Assembly: GCF_001543325.1 (NCBI RefSeq)
Contig: NZ_CP013355.1
Span: forward strand, 2,200,001 to 2,264,000
Origin: Lutibacter profundi
Lineage (GTDB): Bacteria > Bacteroidota > Bacteroidia > Flavobacteriales > Flavobacteriaceae
DNA: 64,000 nucleotides
Direction: 5' to 3'
The position numbers were made by a program, and so were the translations under genes. This document shows positions 1-7,904 of this stretch, one piece after another. Under the pieces are notes generated by a model. It had not been told where the DNA came from and did no database searches. It saw nothing but the letters and a program-made list of their open reading frames with translations. The number at the start of each line of letters is the position of its first letter. The first letter of the stretch is position 1.

Positions 1-133
1 AGACAAGGTTCAATTTTATCTTTTAAAGAATAAAAATAAAATTAAAGAAATAGTTATTAAAATTAAAAGTGATGGTTCTTTAACATTATTGGGGTTAAAA
101 ACTAATTACTCGCAACTTAAACAATATTATTGA
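1..133 (+). CDS. C-terminal end of an unidentified protein (partial)
   Basis: An open frame enters from the left edge and stops at TGA 131-133, giving about 43 residues that are lysine- and isoleucine-rich and end in KQYY. There is too little sequence to name a family. The gene converges with the ArsC-like gene, and its last codons form one arm of a strong inverted repeat. Confidence 0.5.
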   Translation, partial: DKVQFYLLKNKNKIKEIVIKIKSDGSLTLLGLKTNYSQLKQYY

Positions 134-167
134 AAGATCAATTGTTAAAGTTGCGAGTAATTAGTGT
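97..167. terminator. Inverted repeat spanning two convergent stop codons, likely bidirectional terminator
   Basis: Bases 101-118 and 148-165 are perfect 18-base reverse complements, and the arms extend to about 28 bases with two mismatches. The loop holds the TGA stop of the left-hand gene, and the right arm contains the TAA stop of the ArsC-like gene. A T-run follows at 176-183 on the plus strand. Both genes therefore end inside the hairpin. Confidence 0.65.
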
Positions 168-493
168 TTGTCAACCCTTTTTTTTGTATTTCCAACATAA
201 ACTTCATTGTTATTAACAATAACAGGACGTTTTAAAAAGGTATATTCTTCAAGTATTAACTGGCGGAAATCTTTTTCAGTTAATTCTTGATTTTTTAAAT
301 CCATTTGTTTGTATTTTTTTGCTCTTCTGCTAAATAAAACCTCATAGTTATTGGTAAGCGAATGTATTTCATCTAATTGTTTTACTGTAATTGGTTCAGT
401 TTTTATTTCCTGTAAAATATAGTCTGAAGTGTCCATATCTTTTAAAATTCTTCTACAAGTATCACAGGTTTTTAAGTAGTATATTTTTTTCAT
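161..493 (-). CDS. ArsC/Spx-family thioredoxin-fold protein
   Basis: This 110-residue protein has the size and layout of the ArsC/Spx/YffB family. It opens with a beta strand running into a C10-x-x-C13 redox pair and has the conserved RPVIV segment near residue 90, where family members carry the cis-proline strand before a helix. The CxxC resembles Spx-like or flavobacterial ArsC-family members rather than classical arsenate reductase, so true arsenate reduction is not established. It could be a thiol reductase or a redox regulator. No ars operon genes are nearby. Confidence 0.8.
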   Translation of the reverse strand: MKKIYYLKTCDTCRRILKDMDTSDYILQEIKTEPITVKQLDEIHSLTNNYEVLFSRRAKKYKQMDLKNQELTEKDFRQLILEEYTFLKRPVIVNNNEVYVGNTKKRVDKH

Positions 494-538
494 TTGTAAT
501 AAATTAGTTGTTAAAGTAAATTTAAGTTGTTTTATCTT

Positions 539-546
539 TAAATTTG
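539..546 (+). promoter_or_regulatory. Possible -7 element TAAATTTG
   Basis: The sequence fits the Bacteroidota -7 consensus TAnnTTTG. No well-placed TTG -33 element is present, so the call is weak. If real, transcription would start near 552, which supports ATG 574 over the upstream TTG 544 as the start of the DinB-like gene. Confidence 0.35.
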
Positions 547-573
547 AATACTTTTAATAAAAAAATAAAGACA

Positions 574-1029
574 ATGCAACAGCAGTTAGAAACATTGATA
601 GAAACAAGAAAATTCACATTAAAAGTTATTGAACATTGTACCATTGAGCAATTAAATAAAATTCCGAAAGGATTTAAAAATAACATTGCTTGGAATTTGG
701 CACATTTGGTAGTAACACAGCAACTGTTGTGCTATAAGCTTTCTGGGTTAACCTGCTTAATTTCAGAAGAAATGATTGAAAATTTTCAAAAAGGAACAGC
801 ACCAACCTATATAATTTCTGAAGCTGAATTTGAATTGATAAAAAAACAATTCATAGCACTTCCAAATCAATTAAAAGAAGATTATTTTAAAGGTATTTTT
901 AAAAATTATTACGAATATGAAACTAGCGTTAACATTACTTTAAAAAACATTGAGGATGGCATTTTTTTTAACAGTTTTCACGAAGGAATACATCTTGGAG
1001 TGATACTTCAATTATTAAAGTTTATATAA
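574..1029 (+). CDS. DinB-like four-helix-bundle protein
   Basis: The start is placed at ATG 574 (151 residues). An in-frame TTG at 544 would add ten residues but overlaps a possible -7 promoter element. The protein is helical with histidines in NLAHLV and in a C-terminal HEGIHLG (HxxxH), the pattern of the DinB/YfiT metal-binding superfamily. Members include thiol-dependent transferases and stress proteins, and the substrate here is unknown. Only one base separates its stop from the antiporter gene, so the two are probably co-transcribed. Confidence 0.75.
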   Translation: MQQQLETLIETRKFTLKVIEHCTIEQLNKIPKGFKNNIAWNLAHLVVTQQLLCYKLSGLTCLISEEMIENFQKGTAPTYIISEAEFELIKKQFIALPNQLKEDYFKGIFKNYYEYETSVNITLKNIEDGIFFNSFHEGIHLGVILQLLKFI

Positions 1030-1030
1030 A

Positions 1031-2269
1031 ATGGATTTATTTGCAATTGCAACTATATTAATAGTACTTTCTGCACTTTTTGGATATCTAAATGTGCGTT
1101 TTTTAAAGTTGCCAACTACCATTGGGTTAATGGTAATTACTATTGTTTTTACGTTATTAGTTTTAGCAACAAGTTTAATTGATGATACTCTATTGGAACA
1201 TGAAAAGTTATTAATTTCACAAATAGATTTTGAAACTGTTTTATTAGATATTATGTTGAGTTTTTTATTGTTTGCAGGTGCATTACATACTAATTTTCAA
1301 CAATTAAAAGTTCAGCGTAAACCAGTTTTAATATTTGCTACATTTAGTACACTAATATCTACGTTATTAGTAGGGATATTTTCTTATTATTTACTAAAAC
1401 TCATAAATTTAGAGGTCGATTTTATTTATTGTTTATTATTTGGAGCATTAATTTCACCTACCGATCCAATTGCGGTTTTAGGAATTTTAAAACAAGTTGG
1501 AGCTCCAAAAAAACTGGAAACAAAAATTGTAGGAGAATCATTGTTTAATGATGGAGTTGGGGTAGTTGTATTTTTAACTATCTATCAAATAGCAAAAGGA
1601 GGAAGAGATATAACTTTCGGACACGTTGCAGAAATGTTTTTGGTAGAAATAGTTGGGGGAATTGCGCTTGGTTTTTTGTTGGGTTGGATTACGTATCGAT
1701 TTTTAAAATCTATTGATGATTATGATGTTGAGGTTATAATTACCATTGCAGCAGTTATGGGAGGTACTGTTTTAGCACAATATTTTCATTTGTCAGCACC
1801 ATTAGCAATGGTAACAACAGGATTAATTGTAGGTCATGATACTGTGAGAGAATCGTCAATGAGTAAAATTACAGAACAATATGTAGATAAGTTTTGGGAA
1901 TTAGTAGATATATTACTAAATACGGTATTGTTTGTAATGATAGGAATGGAAATTTTGGTGCTAACATATAATAGTCAATTTATATTAGCGGGTTTATTAT
2001 GTGTACCAACCTTATTAATAGCTCGTTTTTTATCGCTTATGTTGCCTATTAAATTATATGCTAAAAAATTAGAATTTGTTCCAAATACAAATTTAATAAT
2101 GACTTGGGGAGGATTACGAGGAGGAATCTCAATAGCTTTAGCACTTAGTTTAACACAAAATATGCACCGTGATTTATTTTTAGTAATTACATATATTATA
2201 GTTGTTTTCTCAATTATTGGACAAGGATTAACCGTAGGAAAATTAATTAAAAAATTAAGTAAAGAATAA
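1031..2269 (+). CDS. CPA1 (NhaP-type) Na+/H+ antiporter
   Basis: This 412-residue membrane protein has about twelve hydrophobic segments. It carries SPTDPIAV and the ESLFNDG motif with the N173-D174 pair expected at the ion-binding site of NhaP/NHE-type CPA1 antiporters, plus the late GGLRGGISIALAL signature. It has no C-terminal RCK or CBS domain, unlike the second antiporter at 45.0 kb. Exchange of Na+ (or K+) for protons at the inner membrane is the likely role; ion specificity cannot be read from sequence. Confidence 0.88.
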   Translation: MDLFAIATILIVLSALFGYLNVRFLKLPTTIGLMVITIVFTLLVLATSLIDDTLLEHEKLLISQIDFETVLLDIMLSFLLFAGALHTNFQQLKVQRKPVLIFATFSTLISTLLVGIFSYYLLKLINLEVDFIYCLLFGALISPTDPIAVLGILKQVGAPKKLETKIVGESLFNDGVGVVVFLTIYQIAKGGRDITFGHVAEMFLVEIVGGIALGFLLGWITYRFLKSIDDYDVEVIITIAAVMGGTVLAQYFHLSAPLAMVTTGLIVGHDTVRESSMSKITEQYVDKFWELVDILLNTVLFVMIGMEILVLTYNSQFILAGLLCVPTLLIARFLSLMLPIKLYAKKLEFVPNTNLIMTWGGLRGGISIALALSLTQNMHRDLFLVITYIIVVFSIIGQGLTVGKLIKKLSKE

Positions 2270-2270
2270 G

Positions 2271-2278
2271 TACATTTG
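2271..2278 (+). promoter_or_regulatory. Possible -7 element TACATTTG upstream of the PLP-enzyme gene
   Basis: TACATTTG matches TAnnTTTG and sits 36 bases before ATG 2314. It lies in a small palindrome immediately after the antiporter stop. No good TTG is found 17-23 bases upstream. Confidence 0.35.
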
Positions 2279-2313
2279 TACTTAAATAATACATTGAATT
2301 AACACCATATAAA

Positions 2314-3459
2314 ATGAAGTTTAACACCAAAACAATTCACGGAAATCAACAACATGACCCATCAACTGGAGCGGTGATGCCTCCTATTTATCAAACATCT
2401 ACGTATGCACAAACTTCACCGGGGAATCATAAAGGATATGAATATTCAAGGACTGGAAACCCTACACGTACAGCTTTAGAAAATGCGTTTGCAAGTATTG
2501 AAAATGGAAAATTTGGATTGGCTTTTGGCTCAGGATTAGCAGCCATTGATTGTGTATTGAAATTATTAAACCCTGGAGATGAAGTAATCTCAACCAATGA
2601 TTTGTATGGTGGTTCTTATAGAATATTCACAAAAATATTTGAAAATTTTGGTGTGAAATTTAAGTTTATTGGAATGGAGAATGCAGGAAATATTGAGAAT
2701 TATATTTCTAAAAAAACGAAACTAATTTGGGTTGAAACACCAACAAACCCAATGATGAATATTATTGACATTGAAGCAGTATCTAAAGTCGCAAAAAAGC
2801 ATCAAGTTTTATTAGCAGTTGATAATACGTTTGCAACCCCTTATTTGCAAACACCATTAGATTTAGGAGCCGATATTGTTATGCACTCTGCAACTAAATA
2901 CCTAGGAGGACATTCAGATGTTGTTATGGGAGCATTAATAGTAGACAATAAAGAATTAGCAGATAAATTATATTTTATTCAAAATTCTTGTGGTGCAGTT
3001 TGCGGACCTATGGATAGCTTTTTAGTGTTAAGAGGCATAAAAACATTGCATGTACGCATGCAACGACATTGTGAAAATGGTAAAGCAGTTGCTATGTTTT
3101 TAGTGAATCATCCAAAAATTGAAAAAGTATACTGGCCTGGATTTGAAAATCATCCAAATTATGAAATTGCTAAAAAGCAGATGAGAGATTTTGGAGGTAT
3201 GGTTTCATTTGTAACAAAAGGGAATAATATTAAAGACGCATTTAAAATAGTTGAAAATTTAAAAATATTCACTTTAGCTGAATCTTTAGGTGGCGTTGAA
3301 TCACTATCGGGGCATCCTGCAAGTATGACCCATGCTTCTATCCCAAAAGAAGAACGAGAAAAAACAGGTGTTGTAGATTCTTTAATTAGATTAAGTGTTG
3401 GAATTGAAGATATAGATGATTTAATTGCTGATTTAAATCAAGCGTTGAATTTAATTTAG
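2314..3459 (+). CDS. Trans-sulfuration PLP enzyme (cystathionine gamma-synthase/lyase type)
   Basis: The 381-residue protein is a full-length Cys/Met metabolism PLP enzyme. The PLP lysine is K195 in HSATKYLGGHSD, D170 in AVDNTFATP pairs with the pyridine nitrogen, and YSRTGNPTR near residue 45 is the family signature. MetB, MetC-like and cystathionine gamma-lyase activities share these features, so the exact reaction in methionine or cysteine metabolism is not fixed; MetB or gamma-lyase is most likely. Its 3' end overlaps the convergent downstream gene by 9 bases. Confidence 0.85.
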   Translation: MKFNTKTIHGNQQHDPSTGAVMPPIYQTSTYAQTSPGNHKGYEYSRTGNPTRTALENAFASIENGKFGLAFGSGLAAIDCVLKLLNPGDEVISTNDLYGGSYRIFTKIFENFGVKFKFIGMENAGNIENYISKKTKLIWVETPTNPMMNIIDIEAVSKVAKKHQVLLAVDNTFATPYLQTPLDLGADIVMHSATKYLGGHSDVVMGALIVDNKELADKLYFIQNSCGAVCGPMDSFLVLRGIKTLHVRMQRHCENGKAVAMFLVNHPKIEKVYWPGFENHPNYEIAKKQMRDFGGMVSFVTKGNNIKDAFKIVENLKIFTLAESLGGVESLSGHPASMTHASIPKEEREKTGVVDSLIRLSVGIEDIDDLIADLNQALNLI

Positions 3460-4248
3460 GTAATAAATATACCCAATGTGAACCCAAAGTAGCCAATCGT
3501 TATATTTATTGGCAGGATCGTCTTTTGCATTTAACCCGTCAACATAATTAGAGAAAAAATACTGCCAACGAGATTCAATTAGAATATCTGAATATTCTCC
3601 TAGTTTGCGTCTTGTTCCAATACCAAATGTTGCAGATCCGGTAATATTAGATTTCATTTTTGCAGCTCCAGGCACAGCCCATTTAGAGAATAGCAAGTTT
3701 GGATTTTGTTCCCAATCTCCTAAATCAGATTTTAATTCAGGATCATAATAATCTAGCATAAAACCAGCACTTACATAAGGTGACCATTTTAAATCTGGAA
3801 TTCGTCTAGAACCAAAATCTACAATATCAACAATATGAAACTCAAGTTGTGCTCCAAAATTTATGAGTTTAGTTTTTCCATGCATTGCACGTAATTGATC
3901 TGCTTCATATGTTTGCCTATAATCTTGAACCCATTCTCCATAATGATCTAATTCGGCAGACATATAAGATAATTCTACTCTAACTCTAAAATGTTCTGCA
4001 AAATAATTTGTTCTTTGATTCCAGCGATATCTATAATCTGTAAAGTTTAAATAATAAATCAATCCAAACCCCATGCCAATATTTCCGCCAACGTTACTTG
4101 AAAAGTTGTTGCGTTGCCCATAGTCTGTAGTAAATGATGCTGAACCGGTAATAAACCCAATTTCATGGCTATTGTAATCTTGAGCTTGAATATTTATTGT
4201 TAAAAAGCAAAAAATAAGGAGGGGTAATATTTTAATGTTTTTTTTCAA
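3451..4248 (-). CDS. Secreted outer-membrane beta-barrel-like protein, unknown function
   Basis: This 265-residue protein begins with a signal peptide ending at QAQD. It is rich in alternating aromatic/polar strands (for example GFGLIYYLNF, VRVELSYMSA) and closes with WVHIGYIYYLN, a typical barrel end. The pattern resembles a conserved flavobacterial family (THC0290_0291-like, from memory), some members of which may be mislabelled glutamate dehydrogenase in databases; nothing here is dehydrogenase-like. Its function is unknown. It overlaps the PLP-enzyme gene tail to tail by 9 bases. Confidence 0.7.
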   Translation of the reverse strand: MKKNIKILPLLIFCFLTINIQAQDYNSHEIGFITGSASFTTDYGQRNNFSSNVGGNIGMGFGLIYYLNFTDYRYRWNQRTNYFAEHFRVRVELSYMSAELDHYGEWVQDYRQTYEADQLRAMHGKTKLINFGAQLEFHIVDIVDFGSRRIPDLKWSPYVSAGFMLDYYDPELKSDLGDWEQNPNLLFSKWAVPGAAKMKSNITGSATFGIGTRRKLGEYSDILIESRWQYFFSNYVDGLNAKDDPANKYNDWLLWVHIGYIYYLN

Positions 4249-4305
4249 AGTAAGGGTTTAATATGTCAAATGTAATAAAAACTTCATAAATCATTAATTG
4301 ATACT

Positions 4306-5904
4306 TCATAAATCTAAATTAAACACTTCATTTTCTTCCCAATTTGCCATTATTGTAATCACGGTTTCAAAATATTTAACTACTTCAGGTTGCTTTTTAT
4401 TTAAAAAATCACCAGTATCCCAAATACCATTATTGTTTTTATCTAGTGTTACTTTTATTAGGTATTTATTAGGAACTAGCAAATGAAAACTTACTTTTTT
4501 TGGTTTGTTCAATTTTTTCAATCTAACTAATTCTCCTTTTTCAGTTAATAATTCAACAATTAAAGGTGTATTTTTAGAACTCAATAATTCAAGATTTAAA
4601 ATCCCATAATTTTCAGGTAACTTTGTTTTTAGTTTAAAAAACAATGAATCATTTGAAACACCAAAAATATCTGTAATTGTTTTAGGTAATAACTTGAAAT
4701 TATAATTAGTATTGTGTTTTTTTTCAAAATTTAGGTAAATTTTGGTTTTTAATACGGTTGCTTTAAAGTCAACATTTATAGAGTCTTCTTCTAAAATTTG
4801 AATTGAAGATTTATTAAAATTAACTATAGGAATATTTGTAGAAATAGAAAAGGTGTCTAATAAATGTAATGTACTACTTGTACTTTTTGTAATTTCTAAA
4901 GAATCCATTTTTGAGCTTCTGGGTTTTATTACAAATTTTTCAGAATATTCTCCTTTCGAAACTAAAAAATTTAAAGAATCAACTTCAAAAGGAGTGTACC
5001 AATAGTTAATGGTGTCTTTATTTTTTTCGAAAACAATTTTAGAATTAAAATCGCTAGGCGTTTGTGTTAGTAGATCTATGTTTAAATTTTTCGCATTGCC
5101 TTCAAACCCAAAAATAAGATGACCTTTTGATACCTCTTTAGGTTTTATTATTTTTAATGCAGGAATTTCTTTAAAAATGGTAAAATTATATTTTTTATCG
5201 GTAGGTATTATAATGGTGTCTTTTACAAATCCAATTTCATCAATTTTAGGATTGTAAATTTTATTACCATTGGCATCTTTTAAAGCAATAAGTAAATATT
5301 TCCCAGCCCGTAAATTTGTAAGTTCAAATAAAGTGCTATCCAAAGTGTTAGCAATATAGCGTGGTTTCTCTTTAAAAATAATTGAATCATTAAAAGAGTC
5401 ACTATACGGATAAAGCATTACGCTAATATTTTTTTCTGTCTCTTTTTTAAGAGGGTTGGTAACTTCTCCTGTTAAATTTAAGGAGTCAATAAAACTTCCT
5501 GTTGAAAAAACATATTTAAAATTACCCAATTTATTTTCTTCATTATTATCAACTATACTATTCCCAAAGTTAAATACATAGGTAGTATTTTTGTCTAAAG
5601 TGTCTAAAATTTTTATGGTAATGAATTTACTTGCAGTTCCAAGAGGTGTAATAATGGGATTGTTATTTTGAGGAGGAGAAATAACCAATTGCTTATTTAC
5701 ATCTTTTAATTTAATGTATTCATCAAAATAAATTTTTATTTTTTTAGCTGTAAAATTAATACTGTTATAATTAGGAGAAGCGCTAACCAGTATTGGAGCA
5801 ATGCTATCTTTTAAACCTCCTGTTGGTCTTCCTCTTTTTGCACAATTACTAATAGATAAGCCAAGCGCAATAAAAAAAATAATTTTAAAAACTTTATAAT
5901 TCAT
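4306..5904 (-). CDS. Lipoprotein with N-terminal bacterial Ig-like (Big_5) domain
   Basis: The 532-residue protein has a lipoprotein signal with the lipid cysteine at C21 (SNCAKRG). The segment at about residues 35-135 (DSIAPILVSASP, IYFDEYIKLKD, TTYVFNFGNSI) is typical of the SbsA/Big_5 Ig-like domain found in Bacteroidota lipoproteins. The rest is beta-rich, and near the C-terminus DKNNNGIWDTGDF has a calcium-binding look. It is probably a periplasmic or surface lipoprotein. Its function is not known. comF lies 89 bases upstream on the same strand. Confidence 0.78.
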   Translation of the reverse strand: MNYKVFKIIFFIALGLSISNCAKRGRPTGGLKDSIAPILVSASPNYNSINFTAKKIKIYFDEYIKLKDVNKQLVISPPQNNNPIITPLGTASKFITIKILDTLDKNTTYVFNFGNSIVDNNEENKLGNFKYVFSTGSFIDSLNLTGEVTNPLKKETEKNISVMLYPYSDSFNDSIIFKEKPRYIANTLDSTLFELTNLRAGKYLLIALKDANGNKIYNPKIDEIGFVKDTIIIPTDKKYNFTIFKEIPALKIIKPKEVSKGHLIFGFEGNAKNLNIDLLTQTPSDFNSKIVFEKNKDTINYWYTPFEVDSLNFLVSKGEYSEKFVIKPRSSKMDSLEITKSTSSTLHLLDTFSISTNIPIVNFNKSSIQILEEDSINVDFKATVLKTKIYLNFEKKHNTNYNFKLLPKTITDIFGVSNDSLFFKLKTKLPENYGILNLELLSSKNTPLIVELLTEKGELVRLKKLNKPKKVSFHLLVPNKYLIKVTLDKNNNGIWDTGDFLNKKQPEVVKYFETVITIMANWEENEVFNLDL

Positions 5905-5993
5905 ATATTCAAATTACTTTGCTGCAAAATAACAATTTATTTATTTAAAAACGTATTTGATTGTTTTAGATTCTATCATATTATTAACATAAT

Positions 5994-6680
5994 TTATTTG
6001 GTATAAGCCATACAAGCAATGCTTATTTTTAAGTTTTTGATATTTTCAAAAGCATTGCAACAAGATTCAAGAGTTGCTCCAGTTGTAATAATATCATCAA
6101 TTAATAAAATATGTTTATTCTCTAGCGAAATTTTGTGTTGTACAACAAATAATTCTTGTACATTTTTCCATCTCTCTAAACGTAATTTATTCGTTTGTGT
6201 TTTTGTTGAAGATATTTTAACCAGAAAAGTTTCATTATAAGGAATTTGTAATTTTTTTTCCAAACTTTTCCCAAAATTGGTAACTTGATTGTAGCCTCTT
6301 AATTTTAATTTTTGAAGATGAAGAGGTACAGGTATAATATAATCTATGTTTTTAAACCGATTGCTTTCAGCTATTTCTTCTCCTAACCAATTTCCTATAA
6401 AATTACCTACTTGCTGTTGTTTATTATATTTAAGTTCGTGAATTAATTGTTGTACTTTTCCTTTTTTAGAAAAATAAAATAAAGAGGTTGCAGCAATAAT
6501 TCGTACTCTTCCATAAAAAGATTTTTCAACTAAATTATTTTTTTCAAAGCTAAAGTGTGTTAAAGGTAAATCATGTCTGCACTTTAAACAGATGGTTGAT
6601 TCATTATATGACAAAGCTTTATAACAACATAAACAAACTTCAGGAAAAAAAACATTAAAAATATCTTTTAAAAAATTCAT
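5994..6680 (-). CDS. ComF-family phosphoribosyltransferase-like protein
   Basis: The 228-residue protein starts with a zinc-ribbon-like CLCC and CLKC region (residues 17-36) and ends with a type I phosphoribosyltransferase PRPP loop, ILLIDDIITTGATLESC, near residue 190. The VPLHLQKLKLRGYNQ segment is typical of ComF. In naturally transformable bacteria ComF helps take up DNA at the inner membrane; in many others its role is undefined. No other competence gene is visible nearby. Confidence 0.88.
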   Translation of the reverse strand: MNFLKDIFNVFFPEVCLCCYKALSYNESTICLKCRHDLPLTHFSFEKNNLVEKSFYGRVRIIAATSLFYFSKKGKVQQLIHELKYNKQQQVGNFIGNWLGEEIAESNRFKNIDYIIPVPLHLQKLKLRGYNQVTNFGKSLEKKLQIPYNETFLVKISSTKTQTNKLRLERWKNVQELFVVQHKISLENKHILLIDDIITTGATLESCCNAFENIKNLKISIACMAYTK

Positions 6681-6802
6681 AGCATTATTTTTTATTAAAA
6701 GTACATGATTTAATCAAAAAAGTAACCTTTTTCAACTAAATAATTATCAAATAATTATGAATTATAGTTTTTATGATGTAACTTTATGGCTCCTCAAAAA
6801 AC

Positions 6803-6846
6803 ACCTCAAAATTATTTATTGAATACCTCAAAGTTATTTATTGAAT
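6803..6846. repeat. Two-copy 22-bp tandem repeat
   Basis: Bases 6803-6824 and 6825-6846 are adjacent copies of a 22-base unit beginning ACCTCAAA and ending TTATTGAAT, with one A/G difference. They lie just upstream of the putative promoter of the gene at 6912. Confidence 0.85.
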
Positions 6847-6852
6847 TTGTTA

Positions 6853-6860
6853 TAATTTTG
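6853..6860 (+). promoter_or_regulatory. Possible -7 element TAATTTTG
   Basis: TAATTTTG fits TAnnTTTG and stands 52 bases before the ATG at 6912, directly after the tandem repeat. No clear TTG -33 box is at the usual spacing. Confidence 0.4.
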
Positions 6861-6911
6861 TTGCGCATTTTGCGTTAAGTAAATTAAATAAACAAATTAA
6901 GAAATTAAAGA

Positions 6912-7796
6912 ATGATGGAAGAAAATAAAAAATCCAATACTAAAATAATAGTTATTGTTTTAGCGGTATTATTACTTGTTGCTTTGGCATACACTTTTTA
7001 TAACAATAAAGAACATAAAAAGTTAACAGACGCCATAGAAGAGGAAAAACTTGAAATAGAAGGAAATTTAGACAGTATGATTGTTAAATATGAAGAAGCA
7101 ATAGGTCAAAACACTTCAATGTCTAACGAGTTATCTTTAGAAAGAGATAGAATAATTGCATTAAGAGATTCAATTAAAGGTTTAAAAGCTACAAATTACA
7201 GTTTAATACGTCGTTATAGAAAACAAATAGCAAAACTGGAAGAAACAAATAGGCGTTTATTTTTTATGACAGATTCATTAACAGGTGTAAATGAATTATT
7301 AACAATTGATTTGGATAGTGCAAATGTTAAAATTTCAAAACAATTAGCTAAAAACGATACGTTATCATTACAAAATTTACAATTGTCAGAAAAAGTAGCA
7401 ATTGGATCAGTTTTAAAGGTGAGTAACGCAAAAATATTGGCTATGAGAGAACGTAAAAATGGTAAATTAGTTGAAACTTCTAGAGCTAGAAATACAGATG
7501 CTTTTAGAATTAATTTCACCATTGCAAAAAATGAAATAGCTGGAAAAGGAGAACGTCAAGTTTATATACAAATTGTTGATGCAAAGGGGCTTACCGTTGC
7601 GGGGAAAGGAGAATTAACTTTTAATGATGTACAAATTAATTATAGTGACCAAACAATTGTAAATTATTTAAATGATGCTGTAGATATTATTTCTTTAGTT
7701 GAAGTAGATAGAGGTACAATTAAAAGAGGAGTTTATACGGTTAATATATATATTGAAAATAAATTTGTAGGAGCAACTCAAATTACTTTAAAGTAA
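6912..7796 (+). CDS. Membrane-anchored coiled-coil protein, unknown function
   Basis: This 294-residue protein has one transmembrane segment (about residues 11-29, IIVIVLAVLLLVALAYTF), a long charged coiled coil (about 35-165) and a compact beta-rich C-terminal domain. Similar flavobacterial proteins are sometimes labelled chromosome partitioning proteins because of the coiled coil, but there is no ATPase motif here, so that label is not supported. The start may be ATG 6912 or the next ATG at 6915. A clear terminator follows. Confidence 0.7.
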   Translation: MMEENKKSNTKIIVIVLAVLLLVALAYTFYNNKEHKKLTDAIEEEKLEIEGNLDSMIVKYEEAIGQNTSMSNELSLERDRIIALRDSIKGLKATNYSLIRRYRKQIAKLEETNRRLFFMTDSLTGVNELLTIDLDSANVKISKQLAKNDTLSLQNLQLSEKVAIGSVLKVSNAKILAMRERKNGKLVETSRARNTDAFRINFTIAKNEIAGKGERQVYIQIVDAKGLTVAGKGELTFNDVQINYSDQTIVNYLNDAVDIISLVEVDRGTIKRGVYTVNIYIENKFVGATQITLK

Positions 7797-7836
7797 AGAA
7801 AAGTAACTCCAGATTAATATTATTTAATGTTGATTG

Positions 7837-7876
7837 AGTGGAAATAGTTTAGGCTATTTCCACTTTTTATTTTTTA
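7837..7876 (+). terminator. Rho-independent terminator
   Basis: An 11-base stem (7837-7847 with 7854-7864) around a 6-base loop is followed by a T-rich tail. It lies 40 bases after the coiled-coil gene stop and before glyS. Confidence 0.85.
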
Positions 7877-7892
7877 GTATTAAAACCTTTCC

Positions 7893-7900
7893 TATTTTTG
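7893..7900 (+). promoter_or_regulatory. Probable -7 element TATTTTTG of glyS
   Basis: TATTTTTG matches TAnnTTTG and ends only 4 bases before the glyS ATG at 7905. A start site about 6 bases downstream would put the transcript start at or very near the start codon, suggesting a leaderless or nearly leaderless mRNA. The -33 region is weak. Confidence 0.5.
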
Positions 7901-7904
7901 CAAA

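Noticed and set aside
161-493. True arsenate reductase
   Set aside because: The protein has a CxxC pair and no ars neighbours; the broader ArsC/Spx family label is all that can be supported.
544-573. TTG start ten codons upstream for the DinB-like protein
   Set aside because: The TTG overlaps a possible promoter element, and the ATG at 574 gives a normal family N-terminus.
2270-2313. Possible SAM or other riboswitch before the trans-sulfuration gene
   Set aside because: The gap is only 44 bases, too short for a known riboswitch, and shows just a small palindrome.
6912-7796. Chromosome-partitioning ParA-like role for the coiled-coil membrane protein
   Set aside because: No Walker motifs or DNA-binding region are present; the similarity would come only from the coiled coil.
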